A DNA stretch of 6,071 bases, taken from Betaproteobacteria bacterium (GTDB taxonomy: Bacteria; Pseudomonadota; Gammaproteobacteria; Burkholderiales; Rhodocyclaceae). The position numbers were made by a program, and so were the translations under genes. The notes beneath the pieces were generated by a model, which was not told the DNA's origin, ran no database searches, and saw only the letters and a list, made by a program, of their open reading frames with translations. Of this stretch, positions 1 through 6,035 are shown in pieces (position 1 is the first letter of the stretch; each line of letters begins with the position of its first letter). The stretch covers positions 1-6,071 of the forward strand of contig BNUD01000118.1 in NCBI GenBank assembly GCA_025997095.1, given 5' to 3'.

Positions 1-287
1 CCTTTGCTTTCGGCATAAAAATGCGCCGCGCCCTTGATCGCCAGATTGTCGGATTCCGTCGCGCCGGAAGTCCAGATGATTTCGCGCGGGTCGGCGTTCA
101 CCAGCGCGGCGACTTGCTCCCGCGCTTCTTCCACGGCGGCTTCCGCCACCCAGCCGAAGCTGTGCGAGCGCGAGGCGGGATTGCCGAATTTTTCGGTGAG
201 ATAGGGCATCATCTTTTCCGCCACACGCGGGTCGACGGGCGTGGTGGCGGAATAGTCCAGATAAATTGGCAGATTAGGCGAGGTCAT
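1..287 (-). CDS. iscS: Cysteine desulfurase IscS, N-terminal part (cut by window edge)
   Basis: IscS is the PLP-dependent enzyme that takes sulfur from L-cysteine as a persulfide and passes it to the scaffold IscU and other acceptors in the cytoplasm. Reading from ATG 287, about 95 codons are visible before the left edge. They begin [20 protein letters not shown], continue with [13 protein letters not shown] and a [19 protein letters not shown] segment. The [10 protein letters not shown] and TSGATESDN motifs are hallmarks of group I IscS, the latter lying in the PLP-phosphate binding region. The catalytic lysine and cysteine fall outside the window. A GGAG lies about 12 nt before the start, a rather long spacing. 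It is the last visible gene of the cysE-iscR-desulfurase-iscS block, 41 nt after the preceding gene, and is presumably co-transcribed and IscR-controlled. Nothing visible suggests damage, unlike its upstream paralog. Confidence 0.95.
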   Translation of the reverse strand, partial: MTSPNLPIYLDYSATTPVDPRVAEKMMPYLTEKFGNPASRSHSFGWVAEAAVEEAREQVAALVNADPREIIWTSGATESDNLAIKGAAHFYAESK

Positions 288-328
288 GGTTGCAGAAAAC
301 TCCGTGGTTTTAGCCTGGCGCGGCGCGC

Positions 329-1054
329 TCAGGATTGCAGCGCCGTCAGTTTTTGTAACTCGGAAAGCGCGGTCTTTAGCGCGCCAAGAAAATCGTCAAT
401 TTCGGTGGTCGTGGTCTGCGCGCCCAAACTCACGCGCAAAGCGCCACGCGCCAGCGTAGGCGGCACGCCCATCGCCAGCAGCACATGCGACGGGTCGGGA
501 TTGGCGCTGGAACAGGCGGAGCCGCTGGCGACGGCAAAACCTGCGCGGTCAAGGCGGGCAAGCAGGGTGTCGCCTTCGATGCCGGCAAAGGCAAAATAAC
601 TGGTGTTGGCAAGCATCAACGACCAGAGTTCGGGTTTTTCGGCGGCGGATAACACCGCCTCCACGCCCGCCAACGTCACCCGACCCTCGGCGTCTACGGG
701 CAATTCCGCCAGGCGCCAGCCGCGACGGGTTAATTGTCGCGCCGCGTTTAACACGCAAGGATGTTCGATGGCAGAAAACGCCACCATCCCTGACCTGCCC
801 AATGCCGCCGCCGCACCCTGCAAAAACAGATTGTTCGCCTCGCTGCCGCCGCTCGTAAAAACCACTTCGGTCGGATGCGCGCCTGCGGCGGCGGCAACCT
901 GTTCGCGCGCCAACTCTACCGCCCGCCGCGCGACGCGCCCCTGTTCATGTCGACTGGAGGCGTTGCCGTAGCGCGCCGACAGATAGGGCAGCATGGCGGA
1001 AAGCACGCGCTCATCAAGCGGTGTTGTGGCGTTGTAGTCGAGGTAAACGGACAT
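329..1054 (-). CDS. NifS/IscS-like cysteine desulfurase with large in-frame internal deletion, probably inactive
   Basis: This is a class V aminotransferase-fold cysteine desulfurase paralog of 241 residues; the family is usually about 380 to 400. The N-terminal part is normal: LDYNATTP (residues 5-12), [10 protein letters not shown] (66-75), and EHPC (97-100) with the His that stacks on PLP. At LMLAN (146-150) the sequence jumps straight to [15 protein letters not shown], which in full-length relatives lies about 140 residues further on. The C-terminal part is again normal, with the SGSACSS active-site loop (Cys181) and PSHVLLAMG. The missing segment holds the PLP-lysine motif (SxHK), the Asp and Gln that contact the cofactor, and most of the large domain. 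The reading frame is open with no stop codon, so the deletion is in frame. The start lies 18 nt after iscR and has no good ribosome site. It is best regarded as a pseudogene-like remnant; an assembly artefact is the main alternative. Confidence 0.85.
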   Translation of the reverse strand: MSVYLDYNATTPLDERVLSAMLPYLSARYGNASSRHEQGRVARRAVELAREQVAAAAGAHPTEVVFTSGGSEANNLFLQGAAAALGRSGMVAFSAIEHPCVLNAARQLTRRGWRLAELPVDAEGRVTLAGVEAVLSAAEKPELWSLMLANTSYFAFAGIEGDTLLARLDRAGFAVASGSACSSANPDPSHVLLAMGVPPTLARGALRVSLGAQTTTTEIDDFLGALKTALSELQKLTALQS

Positions 1055-1072
1055 GGCAGGTTTTTTTGAGGC

Positions 1073-1585
1073 TCAATGGTGGGCAGCCGCCATTTTAGCA
1101 ACCTTGACGCCGCTCATCTGCCGCGCTTTGGCGCGTCGTGGTTTTTCTTCGATATGCACCGCGCCGCCCTGCCGATAGGTGTATTGCTGCACCAGATCAT
1201 CAAGGCTGACAGAAGCCAGATAATTCAGCATTTTCCGGTTCAGTTCGCTCCACAATTCATGGGTCATGCAGCGTTGCTGATCCTGGCAATCTTCCTGCCC
1301 GCCGCAGAGGGTCGCGTCCAGACGCTCATCCACCGACTGGATGATGTCCGCCACCGAAATTTGCCCGGCGGGTCGCGCCAGATGGTAGCCGCCGCCCGGG
1401 CCGCGCAGGCTGCTGACCAACTCGCCACGGCGCAGACGGGAAAAAAGCTGCTCCATATAGGAGAGCGAAATGCCGTGCCGCTCGCAAATACTGATGAGCG
1501 GAATGGGCTGGTTGACATGTTTGTCGCGCATCGCCAGATCCATCATGGCAGTCACGGCAAAACGTCCCTTGGTCGTCAAGCGCAT
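1073..1585 (-). CDS. iscR: Fe-S cluster-responsive transcriptional regulator IscR (Rrf2 family)
   Basis: IscR carries a [2Fe-2S] cluster, represses the isc operon when the cluster is bound, and controls other Fe-S genes in its apo form. The 170-residue product starts MRLTTKGRFAVTAMMDLA, and has the winged-helix segment ISLSYMEQLFSRLRRGELV and the wing motif RGPGGGYHLARP (about 61-72). The cluster ligands are Cys94, Cys100 and Cys106 with His109. Their spacing is identical to Cys92/98/104 and His107 of E. coli IscR. Length and C-terminal extension are typical. The start is supported by an AAGGAG (plus-strand positions 1592-1597) six bases ahead of the ATG. It lies 69 nt after cysE and 18 nt before the desulfurase gene. 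The upstream promoter carries an IscR-type operator, so negative autoregulation is likely. Confidence 0.96.
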   Translation of the reverse strand: MRLTTKGRFAVTAMMDLAMRDKHVNQPIPLISICERHGISLSYMEQLFSRLRRGELVSSLRGPGGGYHLARPAGQISVADIIQSVDERLDATLCGGQEDCQDQQRCMTHELWSELNRKMLNYLASVSLDDLVQQYTYRQGGAVHIEEKPRRAKARQMSGVKVAKMAAAHH

Positions 1586-1632
1586 GGAGGTCTCCTTTTT
1601 ATTCCTACGTTTTCAGTCAACAAAGAACCGCA

Positions 1633-1662
1633 AGAATAGCGGGACGACCGCCTATTAGTCAA
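1633..1662 (-). promoter_or_regulatory. Predicted iscR promoter (sigma-70 type)
   Basis: On the minus strand TTGACT (1662-1657, five of six matches to the -35 consensus) is followed after 18 nt by TATTCT (1638-1633, four of six matches to the -10 consensus). Transcription would start near 1626, giving a leader of about 40 nt before the iscR ATG. The -35 box lies inside the IscR operator and overlaps the cysE stop codon. This would let iscR and downstream genes be transcribed independently of cysE. The match is by eye and the -10 is only moderate. Confidence 0.6.
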
Positions 1663-1679
1663 CTATTTTACTCAGGTAT
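1655..1679 (-). promoter_or_regulatory. Type 1 IscR operator, inside the 3' end of cysE
   Basis: The 25 bp match the published type 1 IscR palindrome (half-site AGTCRRSTAT, inverted half ATASYYGACT, five-base RWWWY centre) at 22 of 25 positions by hand count. Read on the minus strand the two halves are ATACCTGAGT and AGTTGACTAA, separated by AAAAT. The site covers the -35 box of the predicted iscR promoter, as expected for repression by [2Fe-2S]-IscR. It also encodes the final CysE residues YLSKIVD and the stop codon, so operator and protein sequence are superimposed. Confidence 0.75.
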
Positions 1680-2434
1680 TCGGGGTCGAACCGATCACGC
1701 GCCTCTGTCACATCCTCCACGGCGATGCCCGCCGCGCGCAGATGTTCCAGCAACAACGCCAGCCGCCGGTCGGTTTCCGCCGCGTGGTCGAGCAGCCCGT
1801 GCAACGCCAGCGTCAGCGGGTCGTTTTCGTCGCCGCCCACGGCGTAGGCGGAAAAACCCAGCCGGTTCGCCTGCGCCTCACGCGCATCCCGCATCTGCTC
1901 CGTCTGCCGCGCATCGAGAATCCGCGCCGGAATCCCCACCGCCGTCGCGCCAGCGGGCACATTGCGGGTCACGACCGCATTGGAACCAATGCGCGCCCCC
2001 GCCCCCACCGTAATCGGCCCCAGCGCCTTCGCGCCCGCGCTGACCACCACGCCATCGCCCAACGTCGGATGCCGCTTGCCTTTCTCCCAGGAAGTGCCGC
2101 CCAGAGTCACGCCGTGATAGAGCGTCACATCGTCGCCGATCACCGCTGTTTCGCCAATCACCACCCCCATGCCGTGATCGATGAAGAAGCGCCGCCCAAT
2201 CACCGCGCCCGGATGAATCTCAATCCCCGTCAGCCAGCGTCCCCAATGCGCCACCAGCCGCCCCAGCCAATAGAGCCGCCACCGCCAGAGCCGATGCGCG
2301 AAACGATGAAAAATCAGCGCGTGGATGCCGGGATAACAGGTGAGCACCTCCCAAAACGACCGCGCCGCCGGGTCACGGGCAAATACCGACAAAATATCTT
2401 CACGCAAATGCCGCAACATGGGCACACCACTCAT
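1655..2434 (-). CDS. cysE: Serine O-acetyltransferase CysE
   Basis: CysE makes O-acetylserine from L-serine and acetyl-CoA, the committed step of cysteine synthesis, in the cytoplasm. The 259-residue product has an N-terminal helical region ([21 protein letters not shown]) and then a left-handed beta-helix of hexapeptide repeats from about residue 70 to 170. [13 protein letters not shown] contains the Asp86/His87 pair and KRHPTLG contains His122; by family knowledge these are the catalytic His positions. [16 protein letters not shown] is the signature of the shorter serine acetyltransferase type. The C-terminal tail (about 175-259) is charged and helical. Starting at the first ATG adds MSGVP; the second ATG (2419) gives MLRHLREDI, which fits relatives better, and neither start has a strong ribosome site. 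As first gene of the block it couples cysteine supply to Fe-S assembly. Its last codons double as the IscR operator. Confidence 0.95.
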   Translation of the reverse strand: MSGVPMLRHLREDILSVFARDPAARSFWEVLTCYPGIHALIFHRFAHRLWRWRLYWLGRLVAHWGRWLTGIEIHPGAVIGRRFFIDHGMGVVIGETAVIGDDVTLYHGVTLGGTSWEKGKRHPTLGDGVVVSAGAKALGPITVGAGARIGSNAVVTRNVPAGATAVGIPARILDARQTEQMRDAREAQANRLGFSAYAVGGDENDPLTLALHGLLDHAAETDRRLALLLEHLRAAGIAVEDVTEARDRFDPEYLSKIVD

Positions 2435-2463
2435 GGTTAAGGAACGGGTTAAAAAGGTCGGTC

Positions 2464-2492
2464 ATTGTAGGATTCCCGACTAATCCTATCAA
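2464..2492 (-). promoter_or_regulatory. Predicted cysE promoter (strong sigma-70 match)
   Basis: On the minus strand TTGATA (2492-2487) and TACAAT (2469-2464) each match the consensus at five of six positions and are separated by the optimal 17 nt. Transcription would start near 2457, giving a leader of about 22 nt to the first cysE ATG and 37 nt to the second. It probably drives cysE and reads on into iscR and the desulfurase genes. The spacer is filled by a perfect inverted repeat, described separately. Confidence 0.7.
2468..2488. promoter_or_regulatory. Perfect 7+7 bp dyad in the cysE promoter spacer, candidate operator
   Basis: TAGGATT and AATCCTA are exact reverse complements separated by seven bases. 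The 21 bp dyad runs from the last two bases of the -35 box to the first two of the -10 box of the predicted cysE promoter. That position is where a dimeric repressor would block RNA polymerase. It does not fit the IscR type 1 pattern. The cognate regulator is unknown. A role as an RNA hairpin is unlikely, because the dyad lies upstream of the predicted transcription start. Confidence 0.5.
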
Positions 2493-2577
2493 GATTTCCG
2501 TAGAAAAATGCAATACACTTGCGGATTTCAGGTAGCTGTAATTTACCAAACCCTGCGTTGCCACACGAGATCAAAAT

Positions 2578-4320
2578 ATGCCCATCAATACAGGCACATC
2601 GACCAACACCGTTGCAGCACATCCCCCTGCTTCCGCGCAAACCCGCGCCATTGCCGCCTTTCAATCCGAAGATTTCGATCAGGCGGTTGCCCTTTTCTCC
2701 GATTTGTTAACCGCAGAACCGGAAAACCCGCTACCGCACGCCTATCTTGCCTTTATTTGCGCCCGTCAGGGATTAATTGAAGAAGCGCGCGCGTTCATTT
2801 CGGAAGCCGCCCGGCTTGCCCCCGCTCAAGCCGACAGTTTCAATGCGGCATTGGGTGAAACCTTTTTAAAGGCGGGCAACCCGCTCCTTTCAGAGGAATT
2901 TCTCTTCGCCGCCATCCAGGGCAAACCCGACCTGTTCGCAGCCTACCCTGCGCTTGCCAAAGCCATGCGGCAAAACGGGCGGATGACCGAAGCCATTCAA
3001 CTGCTGCAAGGCGCGGCTACCATACCCTCCGCTACGCAGAAAACCTTGCAAGACTTGTTGCTGGAATGGCTCTCCCAACAGGGCGACATTGAGGCGTTGG
3101 TGGAATTCTGCGGCAAACACCAGCCAGCCTTGCAAATGTTAAGGCTCTCCCTGCTGCCACGCACGGGATACGCGCCGGAACGCATCCGCTCTGCGGTACG
3201 GGATATTGTTTCCGCCGCCGCCATGAATTACTTACCCGTTTCCACCGACGACAGGCGACTGATCGTCGCCCCTGCGCCCCATAAACCTCTTGCCATTGCC
3301 TTTCTGGTCAGTGATTTTCGCCGCGAACAACTTTCCCTGCGGCTGGAGGCTCTGCTGCTCCATCTGCCCCCCGAACGCTACATCACGGCGATGCTGTATA
3401 ACGACCCGGAAAGCGGCGCGCACGAACTGGCGCAACGGTGCAGCCTGATCAATGACCACTGTATTGTGTCCTTCCCGAAAAGCGACGCCGAAATCTTGCA
3501 GTCCGTAGATGAACTGGGGATTCAGGTGTTGGTCGACATGGATGGACTCAGCGCGCGCAACCGGTTTTCCCTGTTTGCCGCCGCGCGCGTTCCCTGCAAA
3601 CTCTCCTGGGACGATACGGCTTTGCTCCGCGAATCCGGCTTTACCTGCATTCAGGGCGAGGCGCTATCGGACGATCATCCCCTCACCTTCGCCCTGCCCG
3701 GCATGGGGGAGCTGCACAATTTTGCTGATTTTGCCATCACGCCCCGCCCGGCGGATGAACCGCCGCGTTTCGGCTGCCTTTGCGCCGCTGTCCATTACAA
3801 CCGGGATAACTGGCGTCTGTTCGCCAAGCTGCTGGCGCAAACCCCGGCAAGCCGCCTCGTCATCAATCTGGCGGAATTGGGCGAGATGGCGCAAGCGTTC
3901 ATCTCAGAAATTTTTGCGAAAGCACAGGTCGCCCCGGAACGACTGGAATTCATCCGCGCCATCGACCTTGAATCCCTCGCTACCGCCTGGAACCGCGTCG
4001 ATGTGGGTCTTGCGCCCCTCGAAGGTCCCGGCGATATGGCGTTGCCCCTTGGCTTGTGGATGGAAAAACCGTATCTCGCCCTCGCTGGCGATGCGCCCTG
4101 GTCGCGCCGCCCCGCCGCATGGCTTGCCACGCTGGGTCTTGACGATTTTATCGCCCGGACGCCAGACGACCTGCTCACGCGCGCAGCCCACCTCTTTCAC
4201 GCCCCAAATGCCCTCCGGCGCACGGATTTGCGTCAGAAAATGCGCGCGCTCCCTGGCGCGTCCGCCCAAAATTTCGCGCTGGATTTTGCCACGCGCCTTG
4301 AAAAAACCCTCTCCCTCTGA
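2578..4320 (+). CDS. TPR-repeat protein with degenerate SPINDLY/OGT-like glycosyltransferase domain
   Basis: This is a 580-residue soluble protein with no signal peptide or membrane segment. Residues about 20-150 form paired helices of TPR character (AIAAFQSEDFDQAVALFSDL, AYLAFICARQGLIEEARAFI, ALAKAMRQNGRMTEAIQLLQ). From about 237 it follows the order of the bacterial OGT/SPINDLY family (COG3914-like, GT41 fold): IAFLVSDFRRE (240-250), LVDMDGLSARNRFSLFAAARVP (318-339), then FGCLCAAVHYNRDNW, PASRLVI, VAPERLEFI, a DVGLAP strand, LGLWMEKPYLALAG and WSRRPAAWLATLGLDDFIA (to about 525). Key family residues are missing. The His after SDFxx is Glu250, the Lys expected near 404-408 is absent, and the G(H/G)TTxxExLW motif reads GPGDMALPLGLW. 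It may therefore be a diverged enzyme or a non-catalytic recognition protein. A weak GAGA lies seven bases before the ATG. Two glycosyltransferase genes follow directly, suggesting one operon for glycosylating a protein or surface polymer. The family call is good; the function is inferred. Confidence 0.75.
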   Translation: MPINTGTSTNTVAAHPPASAQTRAIAAFQSEDFDQAVALFSDLLTAEPENPLPHAYLAFICARQGLIEEARAFISEAARLAPAQADSFNAALGETFLKAGNPLLSEEFLFAAIQGKPDLFAAYPALAKAMRQNGRMTEAIQLLQGAATIPSATQKTLQDLLLEWLSQQGDIEALVEFCGKHQPALQMLRLSLLPRTGYAPERIRSAVRDIVSAAAMNYLPVSTDDRRLIVAPAPHKPLAIAFLVSDFRREQLSLRLEALLLHLPPERYITAMLYNDPESGAHELAQRCSLINDHCIVSFPKSDAEILQSVDELGIQVLVDMDGLSARNRFSLFAAARVPCKLSWDDTALLRESGFTCIQGEALSDDHPLTFALPGMGELHNFADFAITPRPADEPPRFGCLCAAVHYNRDNWRLFAKLLAQTPASRLVINLAELGEMAQAFISEIFAKAQVAPERLEFIRAIDLESLATAWNRVDVGLAPLEGPGDMALPLGLWMEKPYLALAGDAPWSRRPAAWLATLGLDDFIARTPDDLLTRAAHLFHAPNALRRTDLRQKMRALPGASAQNFALDFATRLEKTLSL

Positions 4321-4326
4321 GGAGGG
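4313..4326 (+). promoter_or_regulatory. Stop-codon hairpin over the ribosome site of the first GT2 gene
   Basis: CCCTC (4313-4317) can pair with GAGGG (4322-4326) around a four-base loop made of the TGA stop plus one G. The 3' arm is the GGAGGG that would serve as Shine-Dalgarno for the ATG at 4339, at a long spacing of about 13 nt. Ribosomes finishing the upstream gene would open the helix, which would couple the two translations. The stem is only 5 bp, so this is tentative. Confidence 0.35.
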
Positions 4327-4338
4327 CGTCGCCAAAAA

Positions 4339-5193
4339 ATGAACGCTCAAACCCCGCCCGCCTGCCCGCCTCAGCCAAAAATCTCCGTCATCCTGCCCAG
4401 TATTGATGGCTGGAAATTCGCCCAGTCTGTCCAACGCTACGAGGAGCTGCTCTCCGGCATTCCCCATGAAATCATTGGCATCCATGACGCAAAATCCCTT
4501 GCCGAAGGCTACAACCGGGGCATGAAAGCAGCGGCGGGCGATATTCTGGTGTTTTCTCATGACGACGTATTGTTTCTTGACCCGGATTTTGGCAAAAAAA
4601 TCATCACCCGCATGGAAACCTGGGATTTATTGGGATTCGCGGGCGCTTCCCGCCTGATTTATCCGCTCTGGTGCGCCGCCGACTGGCCTTATCTGCATGG
4701 CGCGGCATGTCACCCCTATTACGATGTCAGCGAGGCTTATCTGCACTTTTCGGTCTATGGCGCCACCGATTACCCCGTCGTCGGCAATATTGAAGCGCTC
4801 GATGGTTTATGTCTGATTGCCCGGCGCGCATTTGCCTCCCGCATCGGCTTTGATGCCGAAACCTTTGATGGTTGGCATCTGTATGATCTGGATTTCAGCT
4901 TTGCCGCGCATCTCGCGGGCGGCAAGGTTGGCGTGTGTTGCGACATGCCTTACATCCACGCCACAAGGAGCGTGCATTCCAGTCAAAATACCCTGGCGGG
5001 CGAGGATTACACCCACTACGCCCGGCGTTTTTTTATGAAATATGAGGCGCACATGCACCCGGAGCATATTCCTGCCCAACATCCCTTTAGCTTTTCCTGC
5101 CATTTTCGGGAGCATCACGCCTTGATTGCCGCCTGGAACGAAGCCACCCTGAAACGCGCAACCCTCGCCATGCGGCGCAACCGTGAGGGATAA
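4339..5193 (+). CDS. Glycosyltransferase, family-2-like (PF13712/StrF-like), copy A
   Basis: This 284-residue cytoplasmic protein resembles the GT-A-fold 'glycosyltransferase like family' (Glyco_tranf_2_5), related to StrF. KISVILPSIDGWKFAQSVQRY is the nucleotide-binding first strand and helix, and PHEIIGIHDAKSLAEGYNRG precedes GDILVFSHDDVLFLDPDF (68-84). Asp75-Asp76 take the place of the metal-binding DxD. LDGLCLIARR (154-163) and ETFDGWHLYDLDFSFAAHLAG (174-194) supply the acceptor-side acidic residues, and GVCCDMPYIHA ends the core near 208. The C-terminal 75 residues are specific to this copy. There is no signal peptide or membrane helix. Donor and acceptor cannot be read from sequence. 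It starts 18 nt after the OGT-like gene and ends 6 nt before its paralog, so an operon is very likely. By hand alignment it is about 55% identical to the paralog over about 195 residues. Confidence 0.85.
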   Translation: MNAQTPPACPPQPKISVILPSIDGWKFAQSVQRYEELLSGIPHEIIGIHDAKSLAEGYNRGMKAAAGDILVFSHDDVLFLDPDFGKKIITRMETWDLLGFAGASRLIYPLWCAADWPYLHGAACHPYYDVSEAYLHFSVYGATDYPVVGNIEALDGLCLIARRAFASRIGFDAETFDGWHLYDLDFSFAAHLAGGKVGVCCDMPYIHATRSVHSSQNTLAGEDYTHYARRFFMKYEAHMHPEHIPAQHPFSFSCHFREHHALIAAWNEATLKRATLAMRRNREG

Positions 5194-5199
5194 GCCGCC

Positions 5200-6027
5200 A
5201 TGTCCCATACCTCCAGACCCAAATTCTCTGTCATTATTTGCAGCATCAACGCCTTGAAATTCGCGCAGGTTTCCACCTGTTACGCACGACTGCTCGCCCA
5301 CGTGCCGCATGAAATCATTGGCATCCACGACGCCAAATCCATGACCGAAGGCTACAACCGGGGCATGGCGCAGAGTACCGGCGACATCCTTTGCTTTTCT
5401 CATGACGACATTCTGATCCTCGACCCGGATTTTGCCGCAAAAATCAGCGATTACCTGCAAAGCTACGACATACTGGGATTTGCGGGTACGACGCGGCTTG
5501 TCTCCGGACAATGGCTTGACGCCGGACATCCCTGGCTACGTGGCGTAGTGGCGCACCCCTATGTCAGGGAAAGCCTTGCTCTCTCTGTTTATGGCGTTTC
5601 CGAATGGCCGGTCAGCCGTGACATTCAGGCGATTGACGGTCTGCTCATGATTGCCACCCGAACCGTGGTGCTGGCGACCGGGTTTGACGCCGCTACCTTC
5701 GACGGGTTTCACCACTATGATCTGGATTTCAGTTTTTCCGCTTACCTGGCGGGGGCAAAACTGGGCGTCTGCTGCGACATTCCCATCATTCACGCTTCCG
5801 CAGGAAGTTACAACGACCAGTGGCGGCAATCCAACGAGCGTTTTCTGCAAAAGTACATGGAAAAACTCAACCTGATCGACCCCGCCCACATCCCATCCAG
5901 AGGCAGAGGCAGAGGCACCATCGTCAGGAATCACAACAAACTGCACACTTTCTGGCAAGAGGATCTGCTAAAACGCAGCACCATCGCCCAACATCGATCC
6001 ACGATGTTCAAACAGAACGCCGAGTGA
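5200..6027 (+). CDS. Glycosyltransferase, family-2-like (PF13712/StrF-like), copy B
   Basis: This 275-residue protein is the tandem paralog of the preceding gene, with the same layout. It has KFSVIICSINALKFAQ at the N-terminus, PHEIIGIHDAKSMTEGYNRG (36-55), GDILCFSHDDILILDPDF with Asp69-Asp70, AIDGLLMIATR (144-154), ATFDGFHHYDLDFSFSAYLAG (165-185) and GVCCDIPIIHA (189-199). All candidate catalytic acidic positions are kept, so it is probably an active GT-A-type sugar transferase with unknown donor and acceptor. The region between the HDD motif and the DGL motif is four residues shorter than in copy A. The tail after residue 200 is unrelated to copy A at sight and contains an Arg-Gly repeat (RGRGRG, 234-239). 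GAGG sits 11 nt before the ATG and overlaps the end of copy A, consistent with translational coupling. Most likely the two copies add successive or alternative sugars in one pathway. Confidence 0.85.
   Translation: MSHTSRPKFSVIICSINALKFAQVSTCYARLLAHVPHEIIGIHDAKSMTEGYNRGMAQSTGDILCFSHDDILILDPDFAAKISDYLQSYDILGFAGTTRLVSGQWLDAGHPWLRGVVAHPYVRESLALSVYGVSEWPVSRDIQAIDGLLMIATRTVVLATGFDAATFDGFHHYDLDFSFSAYLAGAKLGVCCDIPIIHASAGSYNDQWRQSNERFLQKYMEKLNLIDPAHIPSRGRGRGTIVRNHNKLHTFWQEDLLKRSTIAQHRSTMFKQNAE
5899..5916 (+). repeat. Three tandem copies of AGAGGC inside copy B
   Basis: Three exact in-frame copies of the hexamer AGAGGC encode Arg-Gly three times (residues 234-239) in the non-conserved C-terminal tail. 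A six-base unit would change linker length without breaking the frame. AGA is a rare Arg codon next to the mainly CGC/CGT arginines of the neighbouring genes. Confidence 0.6.
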
Positions 6028-6035
6028 GCCATTAA

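Noticed and set aside
288..328. GC-rich partial palindrome (GCGCGGCGCGC) between the desulfurase gene and iscS
   Set aside because: The stem is short with no T run on the transcribed strand, and a terminator would cut off iscS from its operon; composition explains it.
21..599. Open plus-strand frame of 192 codons opposite iscS and the desulfurase gene
   Set aside because: Its translation is Arg/Ala-rich with no family resemblance, and it lies antisense to two clear coding sequences; it is a shadow of GC-rich codons.
1742..2440. Open plus-strand frame of 232 codons opposite cysE
   Set aside because: The product is full of Pro, Arg, His and Gln without recognisable motifs, whereas the minus-strand reading is an unmistakable CysE.
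2490..2577. Plus-strand promoter for the OGT-like gene (for example TACACT at 2512 or TGTAAT near 2537)
   Set aside because: No -35 element at a suitable distance could be found for any candidate, so I do not annotate one; the gene must start somewhere in this gap but I cannot place it.
3509..4342. Open plus-strand frame of 277 codons overlapping the OGT-like gene
   Set aside because: It is a +1 shifted reading with low-complexity Pro/Arg/Ser/Trp content; the main frame has the OGT-like motif order and runs uninterrupted from 2578.
3904..4560. Open minus-strand frame of 218 codons across the OGT-like/GT2 junction
   Set aside because: It is antisense to two well-supported genes and has no family features.
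4807..5529. Open minus-strand frame of 240 codons across the two glycosyltransferases
   Set aside because: It is antisense to conserved paralogous coding sequence. A similar antisense frame appears in each copy only because the sense codons are similar.
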